64,000 nt of DNA from an uncultured Bacteroidales bacterium (GTDB taxonomy: Bacteria; Bacteroidota; Bacteroidia; Bacteroidales; Paludibacteraceae). Below the pieces are notes generated by a model. It searched no databases and was not told the origin of the DNA. It worked only from the letters and a program-made list of their open reading frames with translations. This document shows, piece after piece, positions 41,956-51,701 of this stretch. The number at the start of each line of letters is the position of its first letter. The first letter of the stretch is position 1. The stretch covers positions 1 through 64,000 of the forward strand of contig CAMOUL010000005.1 in the NCBI GenBank assembly GCA_946626605.1. The letters are read 5' to 3'. The translations under genes and the position numbers were made by a program.

Positions 41956-41995
41956 TCGAGTTATCGAGTTTTCGATAGATCGAGTTATCGAGTTA
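41956..41995. repeat. Octamer-period array (TCGAGTTA type)
   Basis: Five consecutive 8-mers: TCGAGTTA, TCGAGTTT, TCGATAGA, TCGAGTTA, TCGAGTTA, placing the palindrome TCGA every 8 bp. It begins at the stop codon of the third giant gene. Confidence 0.72.
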
Positions 41996-44900
41996 TTTTA
42001 CTACTTCGACTTTGCGTCCGGTAGCATCGTAGATGACGCCGTTGACAAGGATGAAGACTTTATTGTCGCGGAGGAACTTGAACGCCTCGCCGTTATTGAA
42101 GATACCGGCATTGCCTTCGAGACCGGTCTCCTGACCCTTCTCCTGGATGCTGATGTTATCGATAGCAGCCGGAGTGTCTTCTCCGTCGGACTCATCGTTG
42201 AACCATGCGAATACCAGTTTGTACTGGCCTGCTTCCACCTCTGCGTCGGAGCTATAGTGCTGCCAATCGGTAGCGCCATAGAGTCCGCCGTTGTCGAGAG
42301 CGATATAGCCCTCAGGCAGAGCCGGATTACCAGCTTCGAGCGTAGCGGAAGCAGGAACGAGTACTACGCGCAGGTAGTCGTACAACTCGCCTTCCTCCTC
42401 GTTATAATCACCGTTAGCCTTCCAATCATAAGCGAAGGTATATTCGCCATCCAGAGTGAAGTCTAAGAGGATCGTAGCGTAGGAAGCGGAAGCAGCATTC
42501 TTGGTGTAAGAGTTGGAAGCACCGCCATCGTTAGAGATATAGAGTGCTTTCTCTCCGCCGTTATTAGCCGCATTACCGATTACCCATGCGTTCGGCTCGG
42601 AGCCGTTGACGAACTTCCAAGAGCCGTCTGCCTCGAAGTCCTCAACGAACGGAACAACGTCCACGTGTACATCCGTCGTGAAGGCAACAGAGAGGGTAGC
42701 ATCGCTATAGCCGTCCACACCGCAAGCACGACGGAGGTAGAAGGTGTAGTCGGTAGCCTCAGTCAGGTCAGCGATGGTGACGCTGTTCTCCTCGGTTGAG
42801 ATGAAGGAAGCAGGTTCAGCAGCACCCTGTACGAGCGCGTACTCCCAGGTAGCACCTTCAACGGCCTTCCAAGAGAAGGTAGCCTCGCTATCGGTGATGC
42901 CCGATACAGCCAGGTTCTTCGGGTTCGGACAAGCCGGAGCCACACCAGGAACATAGTTGATCAGCATCTTCGGCAGGAAGTTACGTTGAGCCACGTTGTT
43001 GCCATCGCCATAACCACCGAATGAAGCACCGTTAGCAGATACACCATACCAGTAGGTGTGTTTTGCATTCGTACTGGCTGTTGAAGCAGTCTGCTTGATA
43101 CCAATCAAGAGGTTGCCGCCTTGGTATTGATATGCTTCGTCAAATGTAATTACCATTTGGTTGTCTATAATATTGAGCGAAGCTTCATTCATAACCTTGG
43201 TCATTGCGTTCCAATCGGTCAGTGCCGTCATTGTTGTTTCCGGCACCTCGGCAACATACACCTCAAAGGTGGTAGCATCCCAGTTCGTATTAGTGGAACT
43301 GGAGTAGAAGGTCAGCACTGTAAGCGAATCCCATTCGAGCGACTCGAGTTGCTCAGCCGGAATGACGAACTGACTGCGTGTGTAGTTATCCGTCCAGTAT
43401 CCGTAGATAGGAACATACTCATTGGTAGCCGTACCGTCGTTGAGAAGGAGCTCGTATGCATCGGTCGGTTTGAAGGAGATGACAGCGCTATAGAGGCTCT
43501 CACCGTCCAGCTCACCGCAGTCTGCTTTAACGCGAGCGTAGTAGGTCTGCTCAGCGGTCAGACCGCTCAGGTTAACGAAGGTATCGTTAGCCAGCACCTC
43601 GATCGAGTCAGAGAGGTTCGAGTTGAGCGAGTACTCAACGATCCAAGCATTCTCCTCTGCGCCTGCGCTCCAGCTGAGGGTAGCGACGCTACCGTCACCC
43701 GGGGTGAGGACAGCCTTGAGAGCGGAAGGAGCAGGACAAGCGATCGTCGTCTTGAAGGTCTGAACGTCGGTCCAGCGGCTTACGCCATCCGTGGCACCAC
43801 AGTTCGCACGAACGTATGCATAATAACGTGTCTCAGGAGCAAGACCGGCCAGCACGTACGGATTCTCAGTAACATCAATGAGGTTAGAGAGGGTGTCCGG
43901 ATTGAATGCAGCGATTGTATCGATAGCAATCTGCCATGCCGATTGACCTTCGTCACCAGCGATCCAGCTGAGTTGAGCGGAGTGCGCTTTCACATCACTG
44001 ATGTTCAAGCCGGTCGGTTTCAAGCAAGTCGGAACCTTGTCGATGAGGACATTGTCGATATGGAGGTTGTTATCTCCACCTGTTTCAGTCGATTCGCCGT
44101 AGAACGCAATCTTGATAGCCTGACCATCGTAAGCACTGAGGTCGATAGCGATCGGCTCACCCGTTGCAGAGCAAGCGATATTGTTATAAACATACTCAGA
44201 ACCTGCGTTATCCCAGAGACGGAGAACAGACCAGTTATCGCCATTATCGGTAGAGATCAGGACTGCGAACTTATCGTCTGCCTGAGCGTCTGCCTCAACA
44301 GGAGTCAGCGTACCCGAGAACTTGGTCAAAGCCAAGTCGAAGGTCAGCTGTACATTATCCGATACATAAACAGCAGGTGTAGCCAACCAGTACTTATAGG
44401 AAGTACCATAGATATTAATCTTCGCATGGTTATTAAATACGCCATTAGCGGTACCGAAGTTCCAGCCGGAGGTAGTAGTAGTCAACGCCTCACCATCTAA
44501 TACATCTTCGAGCAGGCCGCTATAACGCGCCCAATCGGCAGGGATAGAAGTTGTAGCGAACTTCTCCTCGAACGGGGTGCCGTAAGCGGTCTGGAAGTTG
44601 ATAACAGCGGACCAGCTATCCTCGCTCTCGCAAGCAGCCTGTACCTGAACCTGATACGAGGTGCTCGGTGCAAGTCCCTCAATGAGTTGTGGCGAAGCAG
44701 CATCGTTCAGGATCGTCCAGTCAGCGTCAGCTGCCGCTTTATAGCGGAGGTTGAATCCGGTCTGTCCGTAGGTATTCCAGCTGATTTCAGCAGTATTCAA
44801 ACCAGGAGCAGCAACAAGATCGTCCGGCGCCTGGCAAGCTTTTGCCGTACGGAAGGAGATGCTATTCCATGCGCTATAACCGCCTTCACCGCAGTTCGCA

Positions 44901-47900
44901 CGTACGTACACGTTATATAAGGTGTCTGTCAACAATCCAGACAACGCGTACGGGTTCGAAGCGATGTCAACCGGCGTAGCCTCAGCGATATCGAAGTTCG
45001 GATCGCACGAGTAAGCGATCTGCCATGCCTCTTGATCCTCCGAACCATTGGTCCAGCCGATAGTAGCGGAAGAAGCTGTGATACCGGATACTACGAAATC
45101 TTTCACCTTGTAGCAGGACGGCTCTGCACCTTCGATATAGTCGAAACGTACTTTCGGACGGAAGGTAGAAGTATTACTGCTCGTCGAGTAATAAGAAGTA
45201 TAGCTATAGTAGGAACTACCGGAAGCGCCCGTCTTACCGTACCAGGTACAAGAAGAACCGGAACCGGCAGTTACCTGCTTGAAGCCAATCACGAGATTGC
45301 CACCTTCGTACACGAACGGATGATCCAAAGTAATCACCATCTGGCTATTTACCACAGAGAGTGTACCGGCCGATTTAGCCAGGCTCATCTTGCTCCAATC
45401 ATTCAGGGCAGAGAGGCTGGATGCATTAGTCGGAGCGATATAAACCTCCCACTGAGCAGATCCCCAGCTTGCATTCGGATAAGAAGAAGTGGAGTAGAAT
45501 GTCAGTTTGGTAATCGAATCCCACATGAGTGCCTCTATCTCAGCAGCCGGAACGATGAACTGCGAGTTCGCAGAGTAGTTTGCATAATAGCCGTAGAACG
45601 GCACATACGAACTCGATGCAGTACTATCATTGATGATGATAGCGTTAGTCGGAATGAAGGAGATCTGTGCGCTCCAATCACTCTGATCCGTCTCATCACA
45701 GACTGCTTTCACACGAGCGTAGTAGATCGAGTCAGAGAGCAAGCCGGAGATAGCAAGCGCTGTGTCGTTTGCCGGCAGCGAGATAGCCTCAGACATATCT
45801 GCATTACGGCTGTACTCAACCACCCAAGCTTCTTCCGAAGCACCTGCAGACCAGCTCAGCGTAGCCACCGATCCGTCACCCTTCGTGAGGATAGCCTCGA
45901 GACCTTGCGGTTTGATACAGGACGGTGCTTTATGGATATCGATGTTATCTACGAAGATAGCACCGGAACCATAGTTAGCTACCGAGTAGAACTGGATGAG
46001 GATGGTCTGACCGGCATAAGCAGCCAAGTTCACAACCGCCTCCTGGAATGTACCCGGGTTATCATAACTCGTACCCGACGAAGTCTTCGCATAGCTCGGT
46101 TCGAGAGCGGTCCAGTTAGCACCGTCATCCGTGGAGATACGAACTACCATTGCGCCGCAAGAAGCAGTGTGCGCATAGTCGAAGCTCAACTCATACGCCT
46201 CTGCCGGCAGAGCGATAGCCGGCGTATTGATAACCGCCTGACCGTTATTTACATAGTAGTTATACATACGGATCATCTTGTTACCACCGTACTCATATAC
46301 ACCCCAGATACGCTCCGGATAGCTTGTGAGAGTCGAAGAGGTGGAAGCGGAGTTATCCCAGCAAGTCGGTACAGTCGAAGCCGCGAAGCTCTCGAAGTCC
46401 ACGTGCCACGGGAAAGTAGAGATGATACCACACGCGGTAGTGAAGGAGATCGACGAACTGAACGGACTCAATGCCTCATCATCTGTCGGATCACACCAAG
46501 CTGCTACTTGTGCCTCGTAAATGGTTGCACCGGCGAGGTTCTCGAGTAACAAAGTGTCGTTGTTGACATGAATCGTATCTGCCCAGTCGGCAGCACCGCT
46601 GATGCGGTAACGAACGAGCCAGTCGGACTCTGCACCTTGCGGCGTCCAAGCGAGGAGTGCAGAAGAAGAAGTGATACCATCAGCAACGACATTCAATCCT
46701 TGCGGATCTACACATGCCGGAATTTCCTCAACAACAACATCGTCGATGATCAGCGAAGCATAATCCACCGTCGAAGCCGGCATCTTGATAGCTACATACT
46801 TACCGGCGCCGGTATAAGCACCGAACTCAACGATATGCTCTGCATATTCGATAGCGTCCACCTCGATGGAATCCAAAGCCACGAAGGTAGAAACATCGTC
46901 TTTGTCAGTCATCACGCCGACAATAGCATACGTATCCTCATCCGAGTCATCTTCTTTACGAACGGAGAACTTAATACGCATGTTATCCAAGCTGATCAAC
47001 TCAGGCAGGATAGCGTATTGGTCAACCGCGGATGATCCATTTACGGACAAGAAGTACAATGCATTCGTACCAGAGAGAGCCTTACCATTATTCAATATAT
47101 ATACATCCGGGAAGGATCCGTAGGAGTTTGTCTCCTGGATATACGACCAGCAAAGCACAGCGCTTTCAAAATCCTGATTGATCGAAGCTACGGCAGCACA
47201 CTTGGTGAGCGCATAGATCGATGCAGAGTATTTACCAATAGCCGTTGCGTCAGCCGGATCGCACCAAGCAGCTACTTGCAGCTCATAAGCCGTACCCGGA
47301 ACGAGCCCAGTCAGCGTAGTCGAATCGTCATTGAGTACAAAGACGGAATCAGCGAAAGCTTCTGCACCATATACTTTGTAGCGAATAACGAAGTCGTCCT
47401 CCTCGCTCATCTGCGTCCATTTGAGTACTACAGAAGTCGTAGTAGCCAAGGAATCTACCGCATGGAAGTCATCCGGCGTAGCGCAAGCGATCTTCGCGAA
47501 GCTGAAGTTATCGATAGCAGCCGGAGGATTAGTACCACCAGAGGTATCGTCTCTCCACAAGATTACAATATTGTACGTACCCGCAGGAACCGCAACTTCA
47601 TCCGAAGTGAAGGTCTGCCATGTATTGGAGAGATTCAGTTTAGAACCGCCATCCAAAGCGATACATCCGTCAGGAAGTGCCTGATAGGTAACGCCAGCCG
47701 GCAGAGCCGTACCCGGAACCAACTCAACGTCAGCCGGAACAAGTGCTACACGGATAAAGTCATATGTGGACTCACCTTGTGCGAGCCAGTCATAGGAGAA
47801 TACGTAGTTGCCGGCAGCGAAGTTAAATGCCTTTTGCGCAAATACAACACAAGCAGCGCTGTTCGTATAGGCGTGCGTTGCACCACCGTCATTAGAGATA

Positions 47901-50900
47901 TAGAGCGCGTGCGATCCTTCACCGTTGGAAACAGCCGTACCGATTACCCATGCATTAGCGAGGTCGCCATTATTTAGCAACCATTTTGCCTCGCCCTCGA
48001 AGTCCTCGGAATAGGAATCACCTGCGTCCACAGTGACTTGCTTGGTCTGGAAGGAGATAGCAACACTTTCGCTCTTGGCTTCCGCGCCACAATTCTTACG
48101 CAGATAGAACTTATAGCTCGTGCAATCCACCAGGCCGGTCAACTCAATCGAGTTGATGCTGATGTCGGTGAATGCATCATCTGCCGGTTCCGGTTCAGAA
48201 GCCGGAGCATACGCATATACCCATGGGAAACCATCGGTCTCGGAGTTCCAGACGAGGGTAGCCGAGGTAGCCGTAATTCCCGAAATAGCCAAACCGGAAG
48301 GTTTGAGACAATCCGGAGCCGCTGCTACAGCCACATCGTCCAGATAGAGGTATGCATCGCCATAACCATAGTTGCTGGTAGCCGCGAAATAGATAATTAC
48401 CTTACTGCCGGAATAAGCAGAGAGGTTTATCTCATACGTCTTCCAATCGGATATATCTGTCAGGTTGCTGACGAGAGCCGTCCTTGTAGCCCCTCCATCA
48501 TTGGAGATCAGCACTTCTCCTGCACCTCCCGCCGGGTTCTTCCAACGGAACGAAAGGATTGCGTCCTCGGAGAGGTAGATACGCGGAGTAGCCAGGACGT
48601 TGGTTATACCGTTAGAATTATTATAGGAATTAAAGCGGAGACATGTATTGTCGCTATCCGTGAATTTATTCCACCGATAGGAAGCATCCGTCGTTGTACC
48701 TTCCGAGTTATCCCACCCCTCGGGTATTCCGCTTGTAAGCGTATCGAAGTTCTCGCTCCAAGGCAAAGCCAGCGGCATCGCGGGCGTGCGGAAGTTTTTG
48801 ACGAGCGGTTCGCTGTTGCTACCTTCGCAAGCACGGCGGAGGAAGAAGGCGTAGTTGGTTTTCTCGCTCAGTCCGGTCAGTTCCGCTACGAAAGCAGATG
48901 TATTATTCACAAAATCTTCATCTACAGGCGCAAAGTCAGCCGCAGGGTCAGCTACGAGCCCATACTGCCAGTTAGCCTCTACGTCATCGGATGTCCAAAC
49001 CGCAGTAGCGGATGTAGCCTCCAGGTCCGTAATAACCAAGCTGTTTGCCTGCTGGCAAGCAGGAATCTCAGCAATCTTGAAGTTCGCGATATGGAGATTG
49101 TTGCTTCTGTTCGCTTCTGTGGACTCACCGTAGAAAGCAATCAAGATAGACTGATTTGCATACGAAGAGAGATCGAACGTAACGAGCTGTCCTTCCGGAT
49201 TGATTGCGTCATAGGAGAATCCTACACCTGCGTTGTCCCACTGTCTTAATACCGTCCAGTTTTCACCGCCATCGGAAGAGATGAAGACGATGAACTTATC
49301 GTCGTTCTGCTTACCCGGATCAACCGCCACGGGGCTGGAACCTGCAGCCTGAGTGAGCGCAAGATCGAAGGTCAGCTGATAGTCGTCCTCCATAACGATG
49401 GTCGGGCTGACGATCCAGTACTTGCAGTCAGCACCGGCGATATTGAGCAGCAAGTGGTTATTAGCTGCGGGGAAGACGCCGTTCGCAGCACCTACGTCCC
49501 AGCCGTCAACAGTGGATACCATCGGAGCGCTTTCCTGGAGTTCCTCAAGGAGTACTTCGTAGCGCTTCCACTCACCCGGCAGTGCGGTAGTGTCGAATTT
49601 CTCCTCGTAGGGAACGCCTGTAGCCGTCTTCGCCTTGATAGGTTTGCAATAATCCGTGACATCGGTCTCGGAGCAAACGGCCGCAACGCGTACGTCATAG
49701 TTGGTGAAAGGTTGCAGACCGTTGATGGTGTACGGATTCGTATCAGCATCAAAGGTGATCCAATCCGCCTCCGAATCATCGCTCGGTTTATACTGAACAT
49801 GCCAAGCGGTCTCACCGCTGTTAGCGGTCCAAGCTACCTGAATCGAGTTCTGGGTAGCAGCACCTTGCACATCGTGGAGATCCGTCGGCTTCAAGCAATT
49901 AGGCATCTTCTCCACCAACAGATTATCAATGTGAATACGGTTATCACCGCTACCACTGTTGGACAAATAGAACGCTAACTGAATAGTCTGACCGGCATAA
50001 GCTGTAAGATCCAAATCAACCTCTTCACCCTCAGCCGAGCAAGTAATATTGTCAAACACATACGGCGAACCGGTATTGTTCCACTCACGCAGAGTAGCCC
50101 AGTTGTTACCGCCGTCCATCGAAGCCAGCACATACAGATGTGCTCCTGCTTGCGCTGCCGGAGCTGGCACGTTATCACCCGTCCAATAAGTCAGGGCCAA
50201 GTTGAAGAGCATGTGATAACCGGGATCACCATCTTCCATAGCCGGAATAGGAATACTCGGTGTCACAAGCCATGCGTTACGGGTGCTGTACACCTCGATG
50301 TGAGCGTGGTTGTCAAATACACCGTTGTAGGTACCGAACGACCAATACGATGTAGAGGCCGTCAAGGCAGCCGAACCATCTGCATTCAGCGTTCCTGTGT
50401 AACGGTTCCAACCCGAAGGAATCGAAGAAGAAGCGAAGTGCTCCGCAAAGGGTAGACCGATAAGGGTCTGGAATGAAGCGGATTTGTAACCGCTGGTGTT
50501 GTCCCCGCAAACACTCTGAACGCGCACCTGATAAGAGGTGTTCGGAGCGAGATCGGAGAGCGCGTAAGAGGTAAGGTTGGTGTTCTTGATAGCGAACGTC
50601 CAATCTGCATACGCACCGCCTTTGATCTCTACGTTGTAGGTACCGCTACCCTCGGAGAAGTTCACCGTCGCGCTATTCGCTGTGATGTCGGTAATGTCGC
50701 ACGACGCGGGTTTGTCGCAGATCGGACCGCCGCCACCACCGGTGGTGTAGCAGAACTGCATGTTCGGACGGTTCGAGGAGGACGTTCCGTTGATACCAGT
50801 GTAACTGTTCGAGTTAGCCGTCAATACACCATCCACAACAGTAAGCTCCGTTGCTGATGATGTGTAGTCGTTAGTGGTGTAACGCGCCATTCCTGTAGCC

Positions 50901-51406
50901 GAAGTATAAGCAAAACGACTGTCGCTGTCGTAGTGCGTTTCCTCAGCAGATGAATAACTCATGTACACTGTGACCAGCAGGTTACTGCTACCATCGTACG
51001 CAAACGGAGTCTCCAAATCAATGACGAACCAATCATTACTGTTGTCAAACTCCACAACCGATTGAGATAATACTTCTGTAAACTCAGCATCGGTTACATA
51101 AGCGCTGGATAAGCTTGCAGCATCAGTATTTGCCATAAAGATGGAAATCATGCGCTTGGTCGACGTAGCATTGGTGTATTTGAACGCAATACTCGTAATG
51201 TTTCCAGCAGAGATTCCCAACTCTTCTGCCAAATAAAGCTGCTGAGTGTAACTGCTGTGATAATAGCCACAAATCGGCAATTGGTTGTTGGAGGATATTC
51301 CATCTCCAATCTCAACGCAGGTCTGAGCCTTTACCACTTGTGGCATAGCCGCACAACACAACAATGTCATGAGCCACAATGCCAATTTTTGAGTAAAAGT
51401 TCTCAT
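41993..51406 (-). CDS. Giant T9SS adhesin of alternating FnIII and jelly-roll domains
   Basis: A 3137-residue surface protein with a normal signal peptide (LALWLMTLLCCAAMPQVVKA, cleaved near residue 27). An N-terminal domain (20-220) is followed by many alternating FnIII domains (SYQVRVQSVCG, NYDVRVAAVCSE, YYAYVRANCG) and MAM/cleaved-adhesin-like jelly rolls (PSGWNRYTG ... SGDNRIHIDNLLVEK; AIKIAFYGESTETGG). A further domain type occurs twice in the middle and near the end (WDSITKLTFYSTSS ... QMVITLDHPFVYEGGNLVIG; WDSLTVLTFYSSS ... QMVITFDEAYQYQGGNLLIG) and is related to the N-terminal one. The C-terminus FILVNGVIYDATGRKVEVVK is a T9SS-type signal. Several modules are near-copies, so the gene grew by internal duplication. 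It has its own promoter and terminator. No catalytic motif; probable adhesin. Confidence 0.87.
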   Translation of the reverse strand: MRTFTQKLALWLMTLLCCAAMPQVVKAQTCVEIGDGISSNNQLPICGYYHSSYTQQLYLAEELGISAGNITSIAFKYTNATSTKRMISIFMANTDAASLSSAYVTDAEFTEVLSQSVVEFDNSNDWFVIDLETPFAYDGSSNLLVTVYMSYSSAEETHYDSDSRFAYTSATGMARYTTNDYTSSATELTVVDGVLTANSNSYTGINGTSSSNRPNMQFCYTTGGGGGPICDKPASCDITDITANSATVNFSEGSGTYNVEIKGGAYADWTFAIKNTNLTSYALSDLAPNTSYQVRVQSVCGDNTSGYKSASFQTLIGLPFAEHFASSSIPSGWNRYTGTLNADGSAALTASTSYWSFGTYNGVFDNHAHIEVYSTRNAWLVTPSIPIPAMEDGDPGYHMLFNLALTYWTGDNVPAPAAQAGAHLYVLASMDGGNNWATLREWNNTGSPYVFDNITCSAEGEEVDLDLTAYAGQTIQLAFYLSNSGSGDNRIHIDNLLVEKMPNCLKPTDLHDVQGAATQNSIQVAWTANSGETAWHVQYKPSDDSEADWITFDADTNPYTINGLQPFTNYDVRVAAVCSETDVTDYCKPIKAKTATGVPYEEKFDTTALPGEWKRYEVLLEELQESAPMVSTVDGWDVGAANGVFPAANNHLLLNIAGADCKYWIVSPTIVMEDDYQLTFDLALTQAAGSSPVAVDPGKQNDDKFIVFISSDGGENWTVLRQWDNAGVGFSYDAINPEGQLVTFDLSSYANQSILIAFYGESTEANRSNNLHIANFKIAEIPACQQANSLVITDLEATSATAVWTSDDVEANWQYGLVADPAADFAPVDEDFVNNTSAFVAELTGLSEKTNYAFFLRRACEGSNSEPLVKNFRTPAMPLALPWSENFDTLTSGIPEGWDNSEGTTTDASYRWNKFTDSDNTCLRFNSYNNSNGITNVLATPRIYLSEDAILSFRWKNPAGGAGEVLISNDGGATRTALVSNLTDISDWKTYEINLSAYSGSKVIIYFAATSNYGYGDAYLYLDDVAVAAAPDCLKPSGLAISGITATSATLVWNSETDGFPWVYAYAPASEPEPADDAFTDISINSIELTGLVDCTSYKFYLRKNCGAEAKSESVAISFQTKQVTVDAGDSYSEDFEGEAKWLLNNGDLANAWVIGTAVSNGEGSHALYISNDGGATHAYTNSAACVVFAQKAFNFAAGNYVFSYDWLAQGESTYDFIRVALVPADVELVPGTALPAGVTYQALPDGCIALDGGSKLNLSNTWQTFTSDEVAVPAGTYNIVILWRDDTSGGTNPPAAIDNFSFAKIACATPDDFHAVDSLATTTSVVLKWTQMSEEDDFVIRYKVYGAEAFADSVFVLNDDSTTLTGLVPGTAYELQVAAWCDPADATAIGKYSASIYALTKCAAVASINQDFESAVLCWSYIQETNSYGSFPDVYILNNGKALSGTNALYFLSVNGSSAVDQYAILPELISLDNMRIKFSVRKEDDSDEDTYAIVGVMTDKDDVSTFVALDSIEVDAIEYAEHIVEFGAYTGAGKYVAIKMPASTVDYASLIIDDVVVEEIPACVDPQGLNVVADGITSSSALLAWTPQGAESDWLVRYRISGAADWADTIHVNNDTLLLENLAGATIYEAQVAAWCDPTDDEALSPFSSSISFTTACGIISTFPWHVDFESFAASTVPTCWDNSASTSSTLTSYPERIWGVYEYGGNKMIRMYNYYVNNGQAVINTPAIALPAEAYELSFDYAHTASCGAMVVRISTDDGANWTALEPSYAKTSSGTSYDNPGTFQEAVVNLAAYAGQTILIQFYSVANYGSGAIFVDNIDIHKAPSCIKPQGLEAILTKGDGSVATLSWSAGASEEAWVVEYSRNADMSEAISLPANDTALAISGLLSDSIYYARVKAVCDETDQSDWSAQISFIPTNAIIINDSTASSSYVPFYGYYANYSANSQFIVPAAEIEALMWDSITKLTFYSTSSYPNASWGSAQWEVYIAPTNASSLSALNDWSKMSLAKSAGTLSVVNSQMVITLDHPFVYEGGNLVIGFKQVTAGSGSSCTWYGKTGASGSSYYSYTSYYSTSSNTSTFRPKVRFDYIEGAEPSCYKVKDFVVSGITASSATIGWTNGSEDQEAWQIAYSCDPNFDIAEATPVDIASNPYALSGLLTDTLYNVYVRANCGEGGYSAWNSISFRTAKACQAPDDLVAAPGLNTAEISWNTYGQTGFNLRYKAAADADWTILNDAASPQLIEGLAPSTSYQVQVQAACESEDSWSAVINFQTAYGTPFEEKFATTSIPADWARYSGLLEDVLDGEALTTTTSGWNFGTANGVFNNHAKINIYGTSYKYWLATPAVYVSDNVQLTFDLALTKFSGTLTPVEADAQADDKFAVLISTDNGDNWSVLRLWDNAGSEYVYNNIACSATGEPIAIDLSAYDGQAIKIAFYGESTETGGDNNLHIDNVLIDKVPTCLKPTGLNISDVKAHSAQLSWIAGDEGQSAWQIAIDTIAAFNPDTLSNLIDVTENPYVLAGLAPETRYYAYVRANCGATDGVSRWTDVQTFKTTIACPAPSALKAVLTPGDGSVATLSWSAGAEENAWIVEYSLNSNLSDSIEVLANDTFVNLSGLTAEQTYYARVKADCGELDGESLYSAVISFKPTDAYELLLNDGTATNEYVPIYGYWTDNYTRSQFVIPAEQLESLEWDSLTVLTFYSSSTNTNWDATTFEVYVAEVPETTMTALTDWNAMTKVMNEASLNIIDNQMVITFDEAYQYQGGNLLIGIKQTASTASTNAKHTYWYGVSANGASFGGYGDGNNVAQRNFLPKMLINYVPGVAPACPNPKNLAVSGITDSEATFSWKAVEGATWEYALVQGAAEPASFISTEENSVTIADLTEATDYTFYLRRACGVDGYSDATLSVAFTTDVHVDVVPFVEDFEADGSWKFVNGSEPNAWVIGNAANNGGEKALYISNDGGASNSYTKNAASASYATILLDFTLDGEYTFAYDWKANGDYNEEEGELYDYLRVVLVPASATLEAGNPALPEGYIALDNGGLYGATDWQHYSSDAEVEAGQYKLVFAWFNDESDGEDTPAAIDNISIQEKGQETGLEGNAGIFNNGEAFKFLRDNKVFILVNGVIYDATGRKVEVVK

Positions 51407-51482
51407 AAGCTTTAAGTAATTAGTTAAACAATAAAATAAACAAACTATCTATATAGTTATCTTTCAAAAAACAAATCGGGCA

Positions 51483-51513
51483 CAAAAGTAGTAAAAAAGT
51501 TTGACATGTGCAA
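51483..51513 (-). promoter_or_regulatory. Promoter of the third giant gene
   Basis: TTG (complement of 51511-51513), 20 nt, TACTTTTG (complement of 51483-51490). It gives a 5' UTR of roughly 75 nt. Confidence 0.78.
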
Positions 51514-51606
51514 GTATTTTTTCAAAATTTGCATCAAAATGTCATAAAAAACTTGATTTTACTATGAAATGTTCATTTTTGCCCGTGATAATTGGTGTAT
51601 CGTCGG

Positions 51607-51682
51607 GGGGTTGTCGTAGGCTTGTCGTTATATCAACCACCTACGAATCCCCAACGAATAACCAACTTATCACCAACTTATC
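51607..51682. repeat. Intergenic hairpin and 11-bp tandem repeat
   Basis: GGGG-TTG-TCGTAGG pairs with CCTACGA-AT-CCCC (51607-51652). It is followed by two exact copies of ACCAACTTATC (51661-51671, 51672-51682) and a partial third. This lies just past the stop codon of the fourth giant gene and may end its transcript, though no T-run follows. Confidence 0.5.
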
Positions 51683-51701
51683 ACTAACGATTCGGCCGTT
51701 T

